Shown: one piece after another, positions 33,141 to 42,877 of the stretch
Layout of the letters: each line of letters begins with the position of its first letter
Numbering within the stretch: the stretch's first letter is position 1
Source: a virus
Reading direction: 5' to 3' (one strand)
Virus record (IMG/VR): IMGVR_UViG_3300022752_000073
Span: 1 to 60,129 of that record
Length of the DNA stretch: 60,129 nucleotides
Made by a program: the position numbers and the translations under genes
Notes under the pieces: generated by a model
Told to the model about the DNA's origin: nothing
The model's input: only the letters and a program-made list of their open reading frames with translations
Database searches by the model: none

Positions 33141-33485
33141 TTAACCAACTTTCCAATTGGTTCCGTCTGAATACACGGGTACTTTAACTGCTCCGCCGCC
33201 CACCACTGCTGAACCAAACGTAGGGCCACTTGCATCAGACACAAACGCTAACGTTCCCGCACCCGAAGTTACTGCGCTAGGAAGAGTACTTACCGTATAA
33301 ACATTGAGTTTTATGTTGGACGCCGCTTGTAGCTGCCGAAGGGTATTGTCAAGTTGGTTGAAGTAAAAACGCAAAATATTGTTTAAACTGTCCAAGTACC
33401 TTTGTTCGTACTCCGTTGGGGCGTTGGGTAAACGTGGGGCGGCAATAGGATTTATAAGGTTTTCTGATGTGATTACGTATGTCAT
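33141..33485 (-). CDS. Small tail-associated protein (114 aa)
   Basis: A helical N-terminal half (YEQRYLDSLNNILRFYFNQLDN), then a beta segment VYTVSTLPSAVTSGAGTLAFVSDA and VPVYSDGTNWKVG. This C-terminal part is common in phage fibre or tail proteins. Start overlaps the tail-hub gene stop (TAATG). Confidence 0.65.
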   Translation of the reverse strand: MTYVITSENLINPIAAPRLPNAPTEYEQRYLDSLNNILRFYFNQLDNTLRQLQAASNIKLNVYTVSTLPSAVTSGAGTLAFVSDASGPTFGSAVVGGGAVKVPVYSDGTNWKVG

Positions 33486-35587
33486 TAACTACCTCGTCTG
33501 CCGTCTGGTCGAATGTCAATCCTAGGTGCGCCCAACTGCCAAGCTGTACCTATCTGGTCAGACTCTACTTTAAAAGACATTTGTCTGCCCCGAACTCGGG
33601 TATTGATCTGCCCGGTAAATTGTTCAACGGTGTATGTTCCAATCCTAGCCACAGTGCCGTAGTCCACGCCGCCCACAGAAGGGGGCACGTTGTACCCTGA
33701 ACCTGAGTTTTGCAGTGGCAGCAGCGTCATAGTGACCTGCGGAGTTGGAGAAGTCTCCGAACCCCTGAATGTGATGTCGGGCAGCATCCTCCACACAAAC
33801 CCAAAGTTGTGCCCGTCCCCAATATCAAACTCGGATGATGTGATGTAGGCGTTGATAGGCAGCTCTGTGCCCGTTTCGTTGTCGTTTACACCAGACTCCT
33901 GATTGACTATGTTGTACGTATAAGTAGCGGCAATTGGATATTGCCTCAGTCCAGAGTCCAGCCAAGCCGTTCTAGCCATGGTGCCGTAGTACCAAGCATC
34001 TTCTAAATAGTTATAAATCACGTATTTATCTATGGTGTTAGAGTCGGCTGAACAATAAAACCACCAGACTTCGTTAAAGCCTTCATTGGTGCTGGCAAAT
34101 ATTTGGTCAGATTGGGCTACGTTAATGTTTTGGAAAATGTACTGCCTCAAATCACAGCGCAGGGTGTTGGTGCGTCCGTCGTATTTGTAGAACTTGTCAA
34201 TACCCATCCAGTACACCACGCCAGAAGCAATCGCGGAAGCATTAGGCCCTGCTATTGACACGTTATCCGCCAAAAGCTGATGACCCCATACATAGGGTGG
34301 GCCCAAATACTGCAACGAATAAAGGGATGAATCTGTCCAAATCAAAATCTCTTGACGAGACTGCATGGCCGTCACAATTTTGGAACCGTGAGAAAGCCGG
34401 AGGCTACCCGCCTGATTGGTCACTGCGGGTGTCCAGTTGGTTACGGATTCTTGGTCTGACCAGCGCACCAACATGGGGTCAAAAGTGGTTGATAAATAGT
34501 CGTTCGTACCAAAACAAATCGTAAATCGGCTGGCGTCTGACACCAAGAAGTAGTTTTGCGAAAGCGGTACATCTGATGCCCCGGTCAAACTCGATACGGG
34601 AACACCTCTAGGAGAAATGCTGTGGGTTGGTGATTGTGTTCCGGTGGTATTGATCAACGCACCCGATGGTGTTGCCGATAAATTGAACGTCGTGCCCGAT
34701 ACGTTACGAGCGTAGTACACAGTACCTACAACCAAGCCCGTAGGCAAGGCTCCTGTGGTGGTAAATGTAAACGCATCGCCTTCCGACAGATTGATTGTGG
34801 CTGTTACAACCGCAGGAGTTGCAATTGTTACGGTAAACGTGGAGCCGGTAAGACCTATATTGGCATTCCAGTAATAGAGAGGGCCACCGCGTGGGCCGTA
34901 GATCAGGTCTTCACCAAAGTTGTTTTGGTTCCATATCCGCAAAGCATCTGTAGAAGTGGAGCCAATACCCCAAGTTCCAGAACTCCAAGCACCTGCGCCC
35001 CAGCCAGTTAATGGTTGTGCGATTGCCGGGCCATTATTGACTTGATACACTGCATAAACAGTGCCGCCGCCCGTCGTGCTGGAAGAAGCAGTGCCCGATA
35101 CAAGGATGGTATAGGTTGTACCACTGACATAAGTAAGTTGGTATTCACCATTAACCGTAACGCCACCAACAGCCGACGCCCCATAAAAAGTAACGTAGGC
35201 TCCGTTTGTGTACCCGCCCGCTGCGTCGGTTACTGTGACGGTAGTAAAGCCGCCAGAATTGGTAGTAGTATCGGTTGCGAATGGATTGGTTAATGTAACT
35301 TCCGCTCTAACGGGCGTGATATCGTAATAAACCCCACCGTTTTCAATATAAAACTTTTGATTAGTCCCAACCCCGAGCAAATTTTGAAACCCTAACGTGA
35401 CCCAATTCCACAAAGATCGGCATACCCCGATAAAAGTAGAAGAAGAAATACGTTGCCACCCACCAATTTTTTCTGGTGTGCCTTGTCTAAACCGCACCTT
35501 GTCGCAGTCATACCACCCACCCTCGGTGGTATAGCGGGTGTTTTCTCTATTGACCCCCGGTTTGAACAGGATTTTTTGTAACGGCAT
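33485..35587 (-). CDS. P22 gp10-like tail/DNA-stabilisation protein (700 aa)
   Basis: Begins MPLQKILFKPGVNRENTRYTTEG followed by DKVRFRQGTPEKIGGW, the usual N-terminus of gp10-like packaged-DNA stabilisation proteins of short-tailed phages. The remainder is beta-rich with many aromatic and Gly residues. Expected to plug the portal and form the tail hub where fibres attach. The length is above P22 gp10 (472 aa), with an added domain at about 120-280. Confidence 0.75.
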   Translation of the reverse strand: MPLQKILFKPGVNRENTRYTTEGGWYDCDKVRFRQGTPEKIGGWQRISSSTFIGVCRSLWNWVTLGFQNLLGVGTNQKFYIENGGVYYDITPVRAEVTLTNPFATDTTTNSGGFTTVTVTDAAGGYTNGAYVTFYGASAVGGVTVNGEYQLTYVSGTTYTILVSGTASSSTTGGGTVYAVYQVNNGPAIAQPLTGWGAGAWSSGTWGIGSTSTDALRIWNQNNFGEDLIYGPRGGPLYYWNANIGLTGSTFTVTIATPAVVTATINLSEGDAFTFTTTGALPTGLVVGTVYYARNVSGTTFNLSATPSGALINTTGTQSPTHSISPRGVPVSSLTGASDVPLSQNYFLVSDASRFTICFGTNDYLSTTFDPMLVRWSDQESVTNWTPAVTNQAGSLRLSHGSKIVTAMQSRQEILIWTDSSLYSLQYLGPPYVWGHQLLADNVSIAGPNASAIASGVVYWMGIDKFYKYDGRTNTLRCDLRQYIFQNINVAQSDQIFASTNEGFNEVWWFYCSADSNTIDKYVIYNYLEDAWYYGTMARTAWLDSGLRQYPIAATYTYNIVNQESGVNDNETGTELPINAYITSSEFDIGDGHNFGFVWRMLPDITFRGSETSPTPQVTMTLLPLQNSGSGYNVPPSVGGVDYGTVARIGTYTVEQFTGQINTRVRGRQMSFKVESDQIGTAWQLGAPRIDIRPDGRRGS

Positions 35588-35595
35588 GGCGCATC

Positions 35596-36072
35596 CTAAG
35601 ACAAAAACAAGGCACGCTCGTCTATTCTGCGATTTTGTAGCCCTTTAAGGATTTTGCCACCTGCTAGGCAATACTTCAAGAACTCTTCCGCAGCGCCTTC
35701 CATATCGCCCCTAAGAGCCTTTTGACGGAGGGTGCTTCGCTGTAGTGTGCCCAGACCAACATTAAAGCTAAAGCTAACAAGAGCATCGAACTGCCCTTGG
35801 GTAAGGACAACGGGGACAAACTTTGCAACACCCCGTTCAAAGCGATCCAAGTCTGCACGTAGTATTCCATCTACCTCTTCCATCGTAAATTTGCGATCAT
35901 CCTCTGGGCGCAGGGGGAAGCCATCGCGGTCGTCTATCTTGAGCTTGCCCTGCTCAGGGTACAAAACGTGGCCCACACCAATCGTCCAAAGCCGCGCCGG
36001 GCAGCGGTATGGCTTCTGTCTTACACCTTCATGGTGTTTGATCATGCCTATGGCTTTGGGGCTGACGTTCAT
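35596..36072 (-). CDS. Endolysin, GH24 lysozyme (158 aa)
   Basis: Catalytic region HHEGVRQKPYRCPARLWTIGVGH: E15, C24 and T30 have the same spacing as Glu11, Asp20 and Thr26 of T4 lysozyme, with Cys in the Asp position as in several phage lysozymes. No signal peptide, so it needs the holin encoded next door (4-bp overlap at 36069-36072). Cleaves peptidoglycan at the end of infection. Confidence 0.9.
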   Translation of the reverse strand: MNVSPKAIGMIKHHEGVRQKPYRCPARLWTIGVGHVLYPEQGKLKIDDRDGFPLRPEDDRKFTMEEVDGILRADLDRFERGVAKFVPVVLTQGQFDALVSFSFNVGLGTLQRSTLRQKALRGDMEGAAEEFLKYCLAGGKILKGLQNRRIDERALFLS

Positions 36073-36584
36073 TTACCAAAAGCCCGACCACCAAAATGAA
36101 ACGCTATTATTGAAGCAAACAGGGTTTGGGTTTCATTGTCCCAAAGTTGATCAGCTAACTTCTCAAAAGACACGCCAGAAGCAATACCATGCCATGCGAG
36201 GGTCAGGTCGATTACTACAAGCAGAAAAAAGAAGCCGTAGGTAATAACGGGCCTTACTGAAGCGCGTAAGTTGTGCATCCATTGGCTAGTCCCTTCGTTC
36301 AGGCTCATGTCATGAGCGTAGATAGCTTGCATCTCTGCTTGCTGCGCCCCAATTAGAGCTACCTTTTCTGACGATTTTGTTTCAATTTCAAGCTGTTCAG
36401 ACTTAATGTGTTCTATACGTTCTTGCGCCTCAAAACCCAATTTGCGTAATTCCATCTCCCTTTGAATTTGCATCTGCGCCAAAGCAAGCTCATGCTTTTT
36501 GTCGGCACGATCCTGAAAGAAGTCCAACAATTTGGGCAAGCCGCCCATTAGGAATGACACAATAGTTGAAAGTAGAGTAATCAT
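36069..36584 (-). CDS. Holin, three-TM type (171 aa)
   Basis: An N-terminal hydrophobic segment (2-18), a long charged coiled coil (24-90), then two membrane spans around VRPVITYGFFFLLVVIDLTLAW and the C-terminal TLFASIIAFHFGGRAFGK. This is the pattern of the holin_3TMs family. Immediately upstream of the endolysin. Would open the inner membrane at lysis. Confidence 0.75.
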   Translation of the reverse strand: MITLLSTIVSFLMGGLPKLLDFFQDRADKKHELALAQMQIQREMELRKLGFEAQERIEHIKSEQLEIETKSSEKVALIGAQQAEMQAIYAHDMSLNEGTSQWMHNLRASVRPVITYGFFFLLVVIDLTLAWHGIASGVSFEKLADQLWDNETQTLFASIIAFHFGGRAFGK

Positions 36585-37033
36585 TTTTTGACCTCAAAAT
36601 TAAGATTTGGATGCCGTGGGTACTGCACAATTCGTTCACCTTCGGGGCATTTGTATTTGATTTGCGCAAGAAGTGTGGCTTGACCTGCTGCTATTTTTTC
36701 TTTTTTGGAAATGGTTAGCTCATAAGTAAAAGTGTCAATCTCAGGGCCAGCGGGGCCGCTGAACTTGCTTGCGGTAGTGCTTACCTCATGGATCATGCCC
36801 AATGCATCTCGTATGTTGGGCGTAAAACTTTCAACAGAACAATCATCCCGTTTTTTGACTCTTGCTACTGTGACGCTGATCGGCTGATTGTGTTCAGCCA
36901 CAATCTTAAAATGTTCAGGGTGCCATTCAATTATGGCGCGGTCAAAAAAGCCGAACTTGTCGGCTAAGGTATAGCTTCCACCAAGCGCAGCAACGCTTGC
37001 TGCAACTGCGCTAATGGTTTTGGCTACGTCCAC
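36581..37033 (-). CDS. Membrane-anchored lysis-cassette protein (150 aa)
   Basis: GTG at 37033 is chosen because it follows the preceding stop by one base. The frame is open to 37099, but that would overlap the upstream gene. N-terminal anchor AKTISAVAASVAALGGSYTLA, then a soluble domain of about 120 residues ending basic. Could be an inner-membrane spanin or lysis regulator; no family recognised. Confidence 0.5.
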   Translation of the reverse strand: MDVAKTISAVAASVAALGGSYTLADKFGFFDRAIIEWHPEHFKIVAEHNQPISVTVARVKKRDDCSVESFTPNIRDALGMIHEVSTTASKFSGPAGPEIDTFTYELTISKKEKIAAGQATLLAQIKYKCPEGERIVQYPRHPNLNFEVKK

Positions 37034-37034
37034 T

Positions 37035-37250
37035 TTATATTCCAAGCAGCTTCTTGACAAACTCCGCAGCCACGCCGGGGCCGAGCAGCACCACAGCAAT
37101 CACTACATAAAGCAGGTACTCAATCTTGGCCATGCGCTTAGAGCCTTGGGCAAAGCTCTCTTGTATGCCTTGGTATCTTTGGGCGCAGACGGCCTCATGG
37201 ATAGACAGTCGTTTGTCGGTTTCAGTGGCAAGTTCGTGTATCGTTTCCAT
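37035..37250 (-). CDS. XhlA-like small membrane protein (71 aa)
   Basis: N-terminal amphipathic helix (ETDKRLSIHEAVCAQRYQGIQESF) and one C-terminal span (YLLYVVIAVVLLGPGVAAEF), as in XhlA/hemolysin-type lysis proteins. Position in the lysis block supports a holin-accessory role. Confidence 0.65.
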   Translation of the reverse strand: METIHELATETDKRLSIHEAVCAQRYQGIQESFAQGSKRMAKIEYLLYVVIAVVLLGPGVAAEFVKKLLGI

Positions 37251-37262
37251 GAGGCTGTTTCT

Positions 37263-37493
37263 TTAGTTTGCTTTTACTGCGGCTTCAGCAGGTTGGTCTT
37301 TCAATGCTTCTTTCAGCATCTTTAAAAACGCATCCTTACCTACCACCAATTGATGAAGTTGAAATTGGGTTGAACCAATCTTTCGGTCTAAATCTACACA
37401 ATGGTTGAATAGTGCAACTTGATTCTCCGTGAAGTTGTTTGCATCGTATTCAACGTCATCTATTGTCACGATTTGGGGTTGTTTGTTTGCCAT
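37263..37493 (-). CDS. Hypothetical phage protein (76 aa)
   Basis: MANKQPQIVTIDDVEYDANNFT...Q..L.NHC.DLDRKIGSTQFQLHQL resembles a small phage family found near tail fibre genes. Probably helical after residue 20. Role unknown. A GC-rich hairpin sits just upstream at 37514-37535. Confidence 0.65.
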   Translation of the reverse strand: MANKQPQIVTIDDVEYDANNFTENQVALFNHCVDLDRKIGSTQFQLHQLVVGKDAFLKMLKEALKDQPAEAAVKAN

Positions 37494-37513
37494 ATCGTAT
37501 TTCCTTTCAATGT

Positions 37514-37535
37514 GCCGCCAAGAACGGGTGGCGGC
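37514..37535. other. GC hairpin (GCCGCC/GGCGGC)
   Basis: Perfect 6-bp arms with a 10-nt loop in the gap between the genes at 37542 and 37493. No T-tract. Likely an mRNA-stability or processing element in the late transcript. Confidence 0.4.
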
Positions 37536-37541
37536 TTCCCG

Positions 37542-37856
37542 TTATGCTGCCCAAGGAAGGGGCGTATTTTCTGGGCTGACAGGAGGTGTTATCTGACTGT
37601 CAATCTGACCCTGCACACACTGCTGTGCGCTGGTGATTTGTGATTCAGGAATCCAGCCAATCACAATAGCTTCTGTCAGTTGGTCATAGGGAATGAACGT
37701 GCTTGACTGGTTGCTGTCAAACATGGTGTTGCCGTCTATAGAACCTGTGTATTGTCCGTCTGCGCCTGTGACCGTCCACAACACGTTGACCACGTAATCG
37801 GGGTCAGGTGTCTGCAAGGTATACATCGCATTGATGGTGGTGGTGAATGTGGTCAT
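37542..37856 (-). CDS. Phage protein of fibre region (104 aa)
   Basis: TTINAMYTLQTPDPDYVVNVLWTVTGADGQYTGSIDGNTMF (6-46) is a pattern I recall from DUF7936-like phage proteins near tail genes. Ends with Pro-rich NTPLPWAA. Possibly a fibre assembly factor. Confidence 0.6.
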   Translation of the reverse strand: MTTFTTTINAMYTLQTPDPDYVVNVLWTVTGADGQYTGSIDGNTMFDSNQSSTFIPYDQLTEAIVIGWIPESQITSAQQCVQGQIDSQITPPVSPENTPLPWAA

Positions 37857-37858
37857 GA

Positions 37859-38098
37859 TTAAGCTCCTTGTTGTGCTTGATAAGCCGCAATGATTTCAGG
37901 TGTCCAAGCCACATTGCAGATAGCCACGACATTTTCAGGTTGACTTGTGAGGTCTTGACCCGGTGTCAGGCTTGTGCGGTGGTAGGTTTGGCTCAGTTGC
38001 TGACCGTCTTCCATGATGCGAGTTGCCTCACGATAGAGAACGATGCCGTTCTCAGTCACGGTGATTTGGTCGATTACTTTTTCTTTCGTGATTGCCAT
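37859..38098 (-). CDS. Small phage protein of fibre region (79 aa)
   Basis: EKVIDQITVTENGIVLYREATRIMEDGQ...YHRTSLTPGQDL.....V..ICN.AWT is a recurrent small phage protein, perhaps a fibre chaperone or attachment factor. Two bases from the next gene. Confidence 0.6.
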   Translation of the reverse strand: MAITKEKVIDQITVTENGIVLYREATRIMEDGQQLSQTYHRTSLTPGQDLTSQPENVVAICNVAWTPEIIAAYQAQQGA

Positions 38099-38130
38099 TT
38101 TGGTTTCTCCTTAAAGTTGGCGTTGTGTCC

Positions 38131-38153
38131 AGCCTGACAAATCCAATCAGGCT
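38131..38153. other. Hairpin after the tail fibre gene
   Basis: AGCCTGA pairs with TCAGGCT around a 9-nt loop, 15 bp past the end of the fibre gene on the minus strand. No T-tract, so a 3'-end stabiliser or weak attenuator. Confidence 0.4.
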
Positions 38154-38167
38154 AATGAACTTCGTGG

Positions 38168-41100
38168 TTATACAAAATATGTGCCCGAGCAAGCAATCGT
38201 TCCAGCGTTAGCTAGGCTACCACTACTTATATCGCCTGATTGCTGTGCCAAATTTAAAATTGATTGATTTGCGTCTAAGTTGTAAAACAAAGCAGATGTA
38301 GTTGTTATAGTTCCAGCAGAACAAGTTGCCAGCAATCCCACAGTTCCACCACCTTCTTTTACAAAAGGTAATCCTGTAATATAAACACGTCCACTACCTG
38401 ATTTTGACCCCCATGTAATGCTCATGTTGATACTTACTGACCTGCCAATTTTTACATAAGTAGCATTGGATAGCGTAAGTGTTTGCGTGTTTGCATCAAA
38501 TTGTAAAACAGGTGTCCAAGTACCCTCCTCATAATCGTCTAGCGTATTTGCGTTTGACGCTGCGGATTGTGTTGCGGGAAAAGTGATGCCTGTTCCAGTT
38601 TGTGGGACTGCACCATTAAGCGCAACAGACCTTGTGCTGTTAGTTGAAATAAGTGGATTCCCATCCCCATCAGACAGCACGATGTAGTTACTTGCAGTGC
38701 GAATGTCTAAGCCGCCTTGGTTGCCGTTGAAGCCGCCAAGGATGGTGTTCTTGGAACCTGTGGTAATTAATTCGCCAGCAGACCCACTTGCACCCGAACC
38801 AACAAAGGTGTTTGACCCACCAGTAGTCAACACATTACCAGCGCCATAACCCACAATTGTGTTGAAGCCACCAGTTGTAACAGCGTTACCAGCAGATTTG
38901 CCAATAAACGTATTCTGTGTACCCGTAGTATTACTATACCCAGCCTGATAACCAACAGCAGTGTTGTTGCTTGCTGTGGTGTTGTTGAACAAAGCAGAAT
39001 CGCCAATAGCGGTGTTGTAATTGCCCGTGGTGGTATAGTACAAAGCAAAATTACCAACAGCCGAGTTGCTTGTGCCAGTTGTATTATTTCCGGCAGAGTT
39101 CGTACCAATTGCAGTATTGTTTGTTCCTGTAGTGGTTAAGAACAGAGAATATGAACCAACACCTGTATTTCCAGCGCCAGTAGAAACAGACAAAGCATTT
39201 GCGCCAAACGCAGTGCTATCTGACGCAGTTGTGTTGGCTCTAAGGGCGTTTATGCCTGTTGCCGTATTGCGAGTACCAGTCGTGTTGCTGTACATCGCCT
39301 GATACCCAACAGCAGTGTTGTTAGATGCTGTGGTGTTAAAGTTTAGGGCTTGCGTCCCTATTGCTGTGTTGTTTGAGCCAGTGGTGTTTAAAACATTAGC
39401 GTTAAAACCATATGCAGAGTTATTTGACCCAGACGATAAGTACGCCAAAGTGCCTTGACCAAAAGCACAGTTATAGCTACCAGTTGATGTGGTAGCGGTA
39501 TTTGAACCAAGATTAGTATCGCCAACGGCTGTATTAAAAGTACCTGTGTTAGTTCTACCCGAATTGTACCCAACTAGTGTGTTGTAATCTCCTGTGGAGG
39601 CATATCCTGCACCAGCGCCAATAGCGGTTAAACGAACACCAGTAGTATTACTATACCCCGCCTGATAACCGACAGCAGTGTTGTTAGAGGCGGTGGTGTT
39701 AAGAGCCAATGCGCCAACCCCCAACCCTGTGTTGTACGACCCTGTGGTGTTGGAGTACAAAGGCCCAGTAGCAGTACCGGGATAATCAGAACCAATCGCA
39801 GTGTTTGCCGAGCCTGTGGTGTTGCTGTACAAAGCCAAGCGACCCATAGCAACTAGTGCTGTACCAGTCGTGTTTGTGTATGCGGCTTGATAACCCACAG
39901 CAGTATTGTTAGATGCTGTGGTGTTGGAGGCAAGTGCTTGACGACCGACGGCTACATTTTTTATGCCAGTTGTATTTGCGGCAAGCGGAGCATAACTACC
40001 AACAGCAGTGTTGTCGTCTCCTGTTGTGTTTGCTACAAGTGCATTTGAACCAACAGCCAAATTAGAGCCGGTAGTAGCGACAAGCAAAGCGTTATATCCA
40101 AACGCAGTTGTATTGTTATTTGATGCAGTACCAGCCGCCAAAGCACTAGCACCCACCGCAGTATTGGTAGACACAGCACCTGCACCACGTCCTACTGTGA
40201 TGCCGTAAATGAGAGCATCTGAGTTTGCTACTTCTAGTTTCTTGGAAGGCGAAGTAGTACCAATACCCAGCCCTGTGCTGGTAAACCTTGCAAACTCAGG
40301 GGCGCCATACTGACCAAACGCCATGTTGTTGCCGTAACTAGCAATATATGGGGCAGTAGTTGTAGTTGGGTCGGAAATTAGAATTAACGCATTAGAGCCA
40401 CCGCTTCTTGCAAAACGAGAAACTACTTCAGCGGATGAAGAGACATCAAGTTTGTAAGAAGGCGAAGTAGTCCCAATACCCAGCCCTGTGCTGTTTAGGC
40501 GCATTTGTTCTGCATTAGATGTGTAAAAAGTTAGCGCATTAGATGATGCGTTATTTAAACGAACCTCTGAAGCACTAGCCAAAACGCCTCCATATTCAGT
40601 TGCGCCATCGTTAGATAAAAAAGCAATCTTTGAAATGTTGTCTGTAGAACGACCTTTAACTAACAAACCATTCGCGGTGGCAGTTGCAGAAACAAAAGTT
40701 CCTGTTCCAGTTGTGGCAAAGTTAGTCCCATCAAACGTCAGCGCAGACCCGCTGGTAACGACTTTAGAGCCGTTGAGGTAGGTCACGCCGTTGGCTGTGC
40801 CGCCTGAGAGGGTGACAGAGCCTGCAACCACTTCGTTTCCCGCAAGATACAGGTTGCGAGGACGAGTTGCGCCAGAAGCACCAATGTCGTAGGTGTTGTC
40901 CGTAAAAATCAGGTTGCTGGTGATTGTGCCGTTGACGGTCACGGTATCGGCAGAGGCGTCTCCAAGGATGGTGTTTCCTGTGACTGTCAGGTTGGTAAAT
41001 GTGCCTGAACCGCTGGTATTACTGACTTTGATGAAGTCTGAGCCGTTCCACGCGCAAACTGCTGATTCACCCTTAACAATCGTCACGCCCGTGGTTGGGC

Positions 41101-41422
41101 CTACCCCACGAAGCACAATGGACTGAGTGCCGCCCGAAGCGTTGATAACGGTGTAGACCTTAGATTGAGCAGGGGCAGTGATGTTGCGGGTTGTGGTGCC
41201 CGAGGCCGGGTTCCAAAGAATGATGGCCTGCCGTGCTTGGTTGGACGCGCCGGTGGTGGTTGTCAGCGTGATATCTGCATCGGTTGTGATGCTGGTCGTG
41301 CCCGCTACCGCTGTATCGAGCAATGATGTGATAGCGTTGTTGACCGTATCACCCCAACTACCTGATAGCTCTCCAGTAACTGGAAGTGCCAGACCAAGGA
41401 GGGATGTATATGCTGTTGTCAT
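38168..41422 (-). CDS. Tail fibre with YadA-type repeats (1084 aa)
   Basis: N-terminal attachment part starts TTAYTSLLGLALPVTGELSGSWGDTVN. Repeats of the NNTAVGYQAGYSNTTG type fill about 400-860 and belong to the YadA head motif, which builds trimeric beta-rolls. The C-terminal 120 residues (DDYEEGTWTPVLQF...) look like a small receptor-binding or carbohydrate-like tip. This is the main host-recognition fibre. The repeat DNA is a good substrate for recombination and copy-number change. Confidence 0.85.
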   Translation of the reverse strand: MTTAYTSLLGLALPVTGELSGSWGDTVNNAITSLLDTAVAGTTSITTDADITLTTTTGASNQARQAIILWNPASGTTTRNITAPAQSKVYTVINASGGTQSIVLRGVGPTTGVTIVKGESAVCAWNGSDFIKVSNTSGSGTFTNLTVTGNTILGDASADTVTVNGTITSNLIFTDNTYDIGASGATRPRNLYLAGNEVVAGSVTLSGGTANGVTYLNGSKVVTSGSALTFDGTNFATTGTGTFVSATATANGLLVKGRSTDNISKIAFLSNDGATEYGGVLASASEVRLNNASSNALTFYTSNAEQMRLNSTGLGIGTTSPSYKLDVSSSAEVVSRFARSGGSNALILISDPTTTTAPYIASYGNNMAFGQYGAPEFARFTSTGLGIGTTSPSKKLEVANSDALIYGITVGRGAGAVSTNTAVGASALAAGTASNNNTTAFGYNALLVATTGSNLAVGSNALVANTTGDDNTAVGSYAPLAANTTGIKNVAVGRQALASNTTASNNTAVGYQAAYTNTTGTALVAMGRLALYSNTTGSANTAIGSDYPGTATGPLYSNTTGSYNTGLGVGALALNTTASNNTAVGYQAGYSNTTGVRLTAIGAGAGYASTGDYNTLVGYNSGRTNTGTFNTAVGDTNLGSNTATTSTGSYNCAFGQGTLAYLSSGSNNSAYGFNANVLNTTGSNNTAIGTQALNFNTTASNNTAVGYQAMYSNTTGTRNTATGINALRANTTASDSTAFGANALSVSTGAGNTGVGSYSLFLTTTGTNNTAIGTNSAGNNTTGTSNSAVGNFALYYTTTGNYNTAIGDSALFNNTTASNNTAVGYQAGYSNTTGTQNTFIGKSAGNAVTTGGFNTIVGYGAGNVLTTGGSNTFVGSGASGSAGELITTGSKNTILGGFNGNQGGLDIRTASNYIVLSDGDGNPLISTNSTRSVALNGAVPQTGTGITFPATQSAASNANTLDDYEEGTWTPVLQFDANTQTLTLSNATYVKIGRSVSINMSITWGSKSGSGRVYITGLPFVKEGGGTVGLLATCSAGTITTTSALFYNLDANQSILNLAQQSGDISSGSLANAGTIACSGTYFV

Positions 41423-41432
41423 GTGTTTGACC

Positions 41433-42380
41433 TCATGTTACGACTTCTTGCCAGTTGGCGGTTTCATCTGTATCTACAAGTGCCCAAGCAGGAGTTTGCC
41501 CATTGTTTAGATTTTGCCACGAAGCAGTTTGGCTGTCATCAATCAACTGCCAATATACTGCAATTACTTCACCCGTAAAACCGCTTGCCAAGTTGCCCGT
41601 TAAAGAAAGAGAACGAGGGGCCACGGCAACCGTCCCCACACTGCCCGCCGCGCTTACGCCTGTAAGAGCTATATTTTTTCCAGCGGTTACGGTTCCTACT
41701 TCACCTGTTGCCGTAAGCGGACTTAAGGGGACAATAACTTGAGAAACGTCGCCTTGTGCATAAACGCCCGCTAAAGTTACAGACGCCGACTGAACTACGG
41801 TTCCTACAAAACCTTCCGCTGAAACACCTGTTAAGGCTTTGTTTTTGTCAGGGCTTACTGTCCCAACTTCTCCACTGGCAACGTTTCCAGTCAAAGCCAA
41901 AGAACGTGCGCCTAGTGCTACGTTACCTACTTCGCCCGCAGCTTGATTACCCGTTAAAGCAGCTTCTTTGCTGTGCGTTACGGTTCCTGCAAAGCCTTCA
42001 CCAGCCACGCCCGTGAGGGCAACGGTAAGCGCAACCCCCAAATCACCAACGTAACCGTAGGCTACATCTCCGTCTTCAGCTTCAGAAGTGCTGGGTGTTA
42101 CTGTGCCAACTTCGCCCGCAGCGGATACGCCCGTAAGCGCAAGAGATGTAGCCCCACGGGAAACTGTACCAACCGCCCCATCAGCGGATACACCAGTAAG
42201 GGCAACCGTAATAGTGGGCGTAACGGTTCCCACGGCTCCTGAAGCCGAGTTTCCCGTGATGGCAATGGATATAGACGGGGTTACGGTTCCTACGGAACCT
42301 GCTGCCGCATCTCCGGTGAGGATGGTTTCGCCATTGCCCCAAGTGCCGTAGCCCCAAGCGCCAACGCCCCACCCTGCCAT
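41433..42380 (-). CDS. Repetitive structural protein (315 aa)
   Basis: N-terminus GWGVGAWGYGTWGNGE, then about eleven imperfect repeats of some 24 residues with the core ALTGVSAAGEVGTVTP, and a Trp-rich end (WQLIDDSQTASWQNL...WALVDTDETANWQEV). Beta-solenoid or Ig-like stack is plausible. Lies directly before the fibre gene, so probably a tail appendage. Confidence 0.6.
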   Translation of the reverse strand: MAGWGVGAWGYGTWGNGETILTGDAAAGSVGTVTPSISIAITGNSASGAVGTVTPTITVALTGVSADGAVGTVSRGATSLALTGVSAAGEVGTVTPSTSEAEDGDVAYGYVGDLGVALTVALTGVAGEGFAGTVTHSKEAALTGNQAAGEVGNVALGARSLALTGNVASGEVGTVSPDKNKALTGVSAEGFVGTVVQSASVTLAGVYAQGDVSQVIVPLSPLTATGEVGTVTAGKNIALTGVSAAGSVGTVAVAPRSLSLTGNLASGFTGEVIAVYWQLIDDSQTASWQNLNNGQTPAWALVDTDETANWQEVVT

Positions 42381-42391
42381 GATCTACCCCT

Positions 42392-42868
42392 TTATGTGGT
42401 AGCTAAGCGCAGCAGAGCAGTTGACGTGGTATTGGAAGGCATAGTCAGTGTGAACGTACCAGCAGTAATGGTTTGAGAACCAAAGGTATGAACAGAAACA
42501 GCCTTATTACTCTGAGTAGAGTTATAAATTAACACGCAGTCAAACGCTGTAGAAAGCGTCACAGTGGTGTAAGTGATGGAAGCAGAGGGCGTCCAGTACC
42601 CCACGCCAGCCGTTGCCGAAGTGTTGGTAGAAGCTGGAGCACTTGCGTTCGTCACAGTTACCCCGCCAGCGGTGTACCCTGTACCCGATACTTCATTGGT
42701 TGCACTGTAGGCAGTAGTGGCTGCATTGACTGTTGCAGTTGTAACGTACAGCGCGGCTTTGAACGTATCGGCTGTAGAAGCCGCACGAATAGGCGAAGTT
42801 CCGAAATTGTGCGTGGCAGTCATCAGTTCACCGAGGAACGAGGTACACATGCTTTGAGTATTGGCCAT
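42392..42868 (-). CDS. Minor virion protein, paralogue of 43080 gene (158 aa)
   Basis: Shares with the 141-aa protein the order DTFK.ALY...AT.......Y....EV..TGYTAGG......W..A........LIY....V.V..FG...T..TFT. Beta-rich. Probably two related tail or head decoration proteins arisen by duplication. Confidence 0.6.
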   Translation of the reverse strand: MANTQSMCTSFLGELMTATHNFGTSPIRAASTADTFKAALYVTTATVNAATTAYSATNEVSGTGYTAGGVTVTNASAPASTNTSATAGVGYWTPSASITYTTVTLSTAFDCVLIYNSTQSNKAVSVHTFGSQTITAGTFTLTMPSNTTSTALLRLATT

Positions 42869-42877
42869 GATATTTCC

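Noticed and set aside
38168-41422. Repetitive fibre gene considered as a diversity-generating retroelement target
   Set aside because: No reverse transcriptase or template repeat in the window; the repeats are ordinary YadA-type protein repeats.
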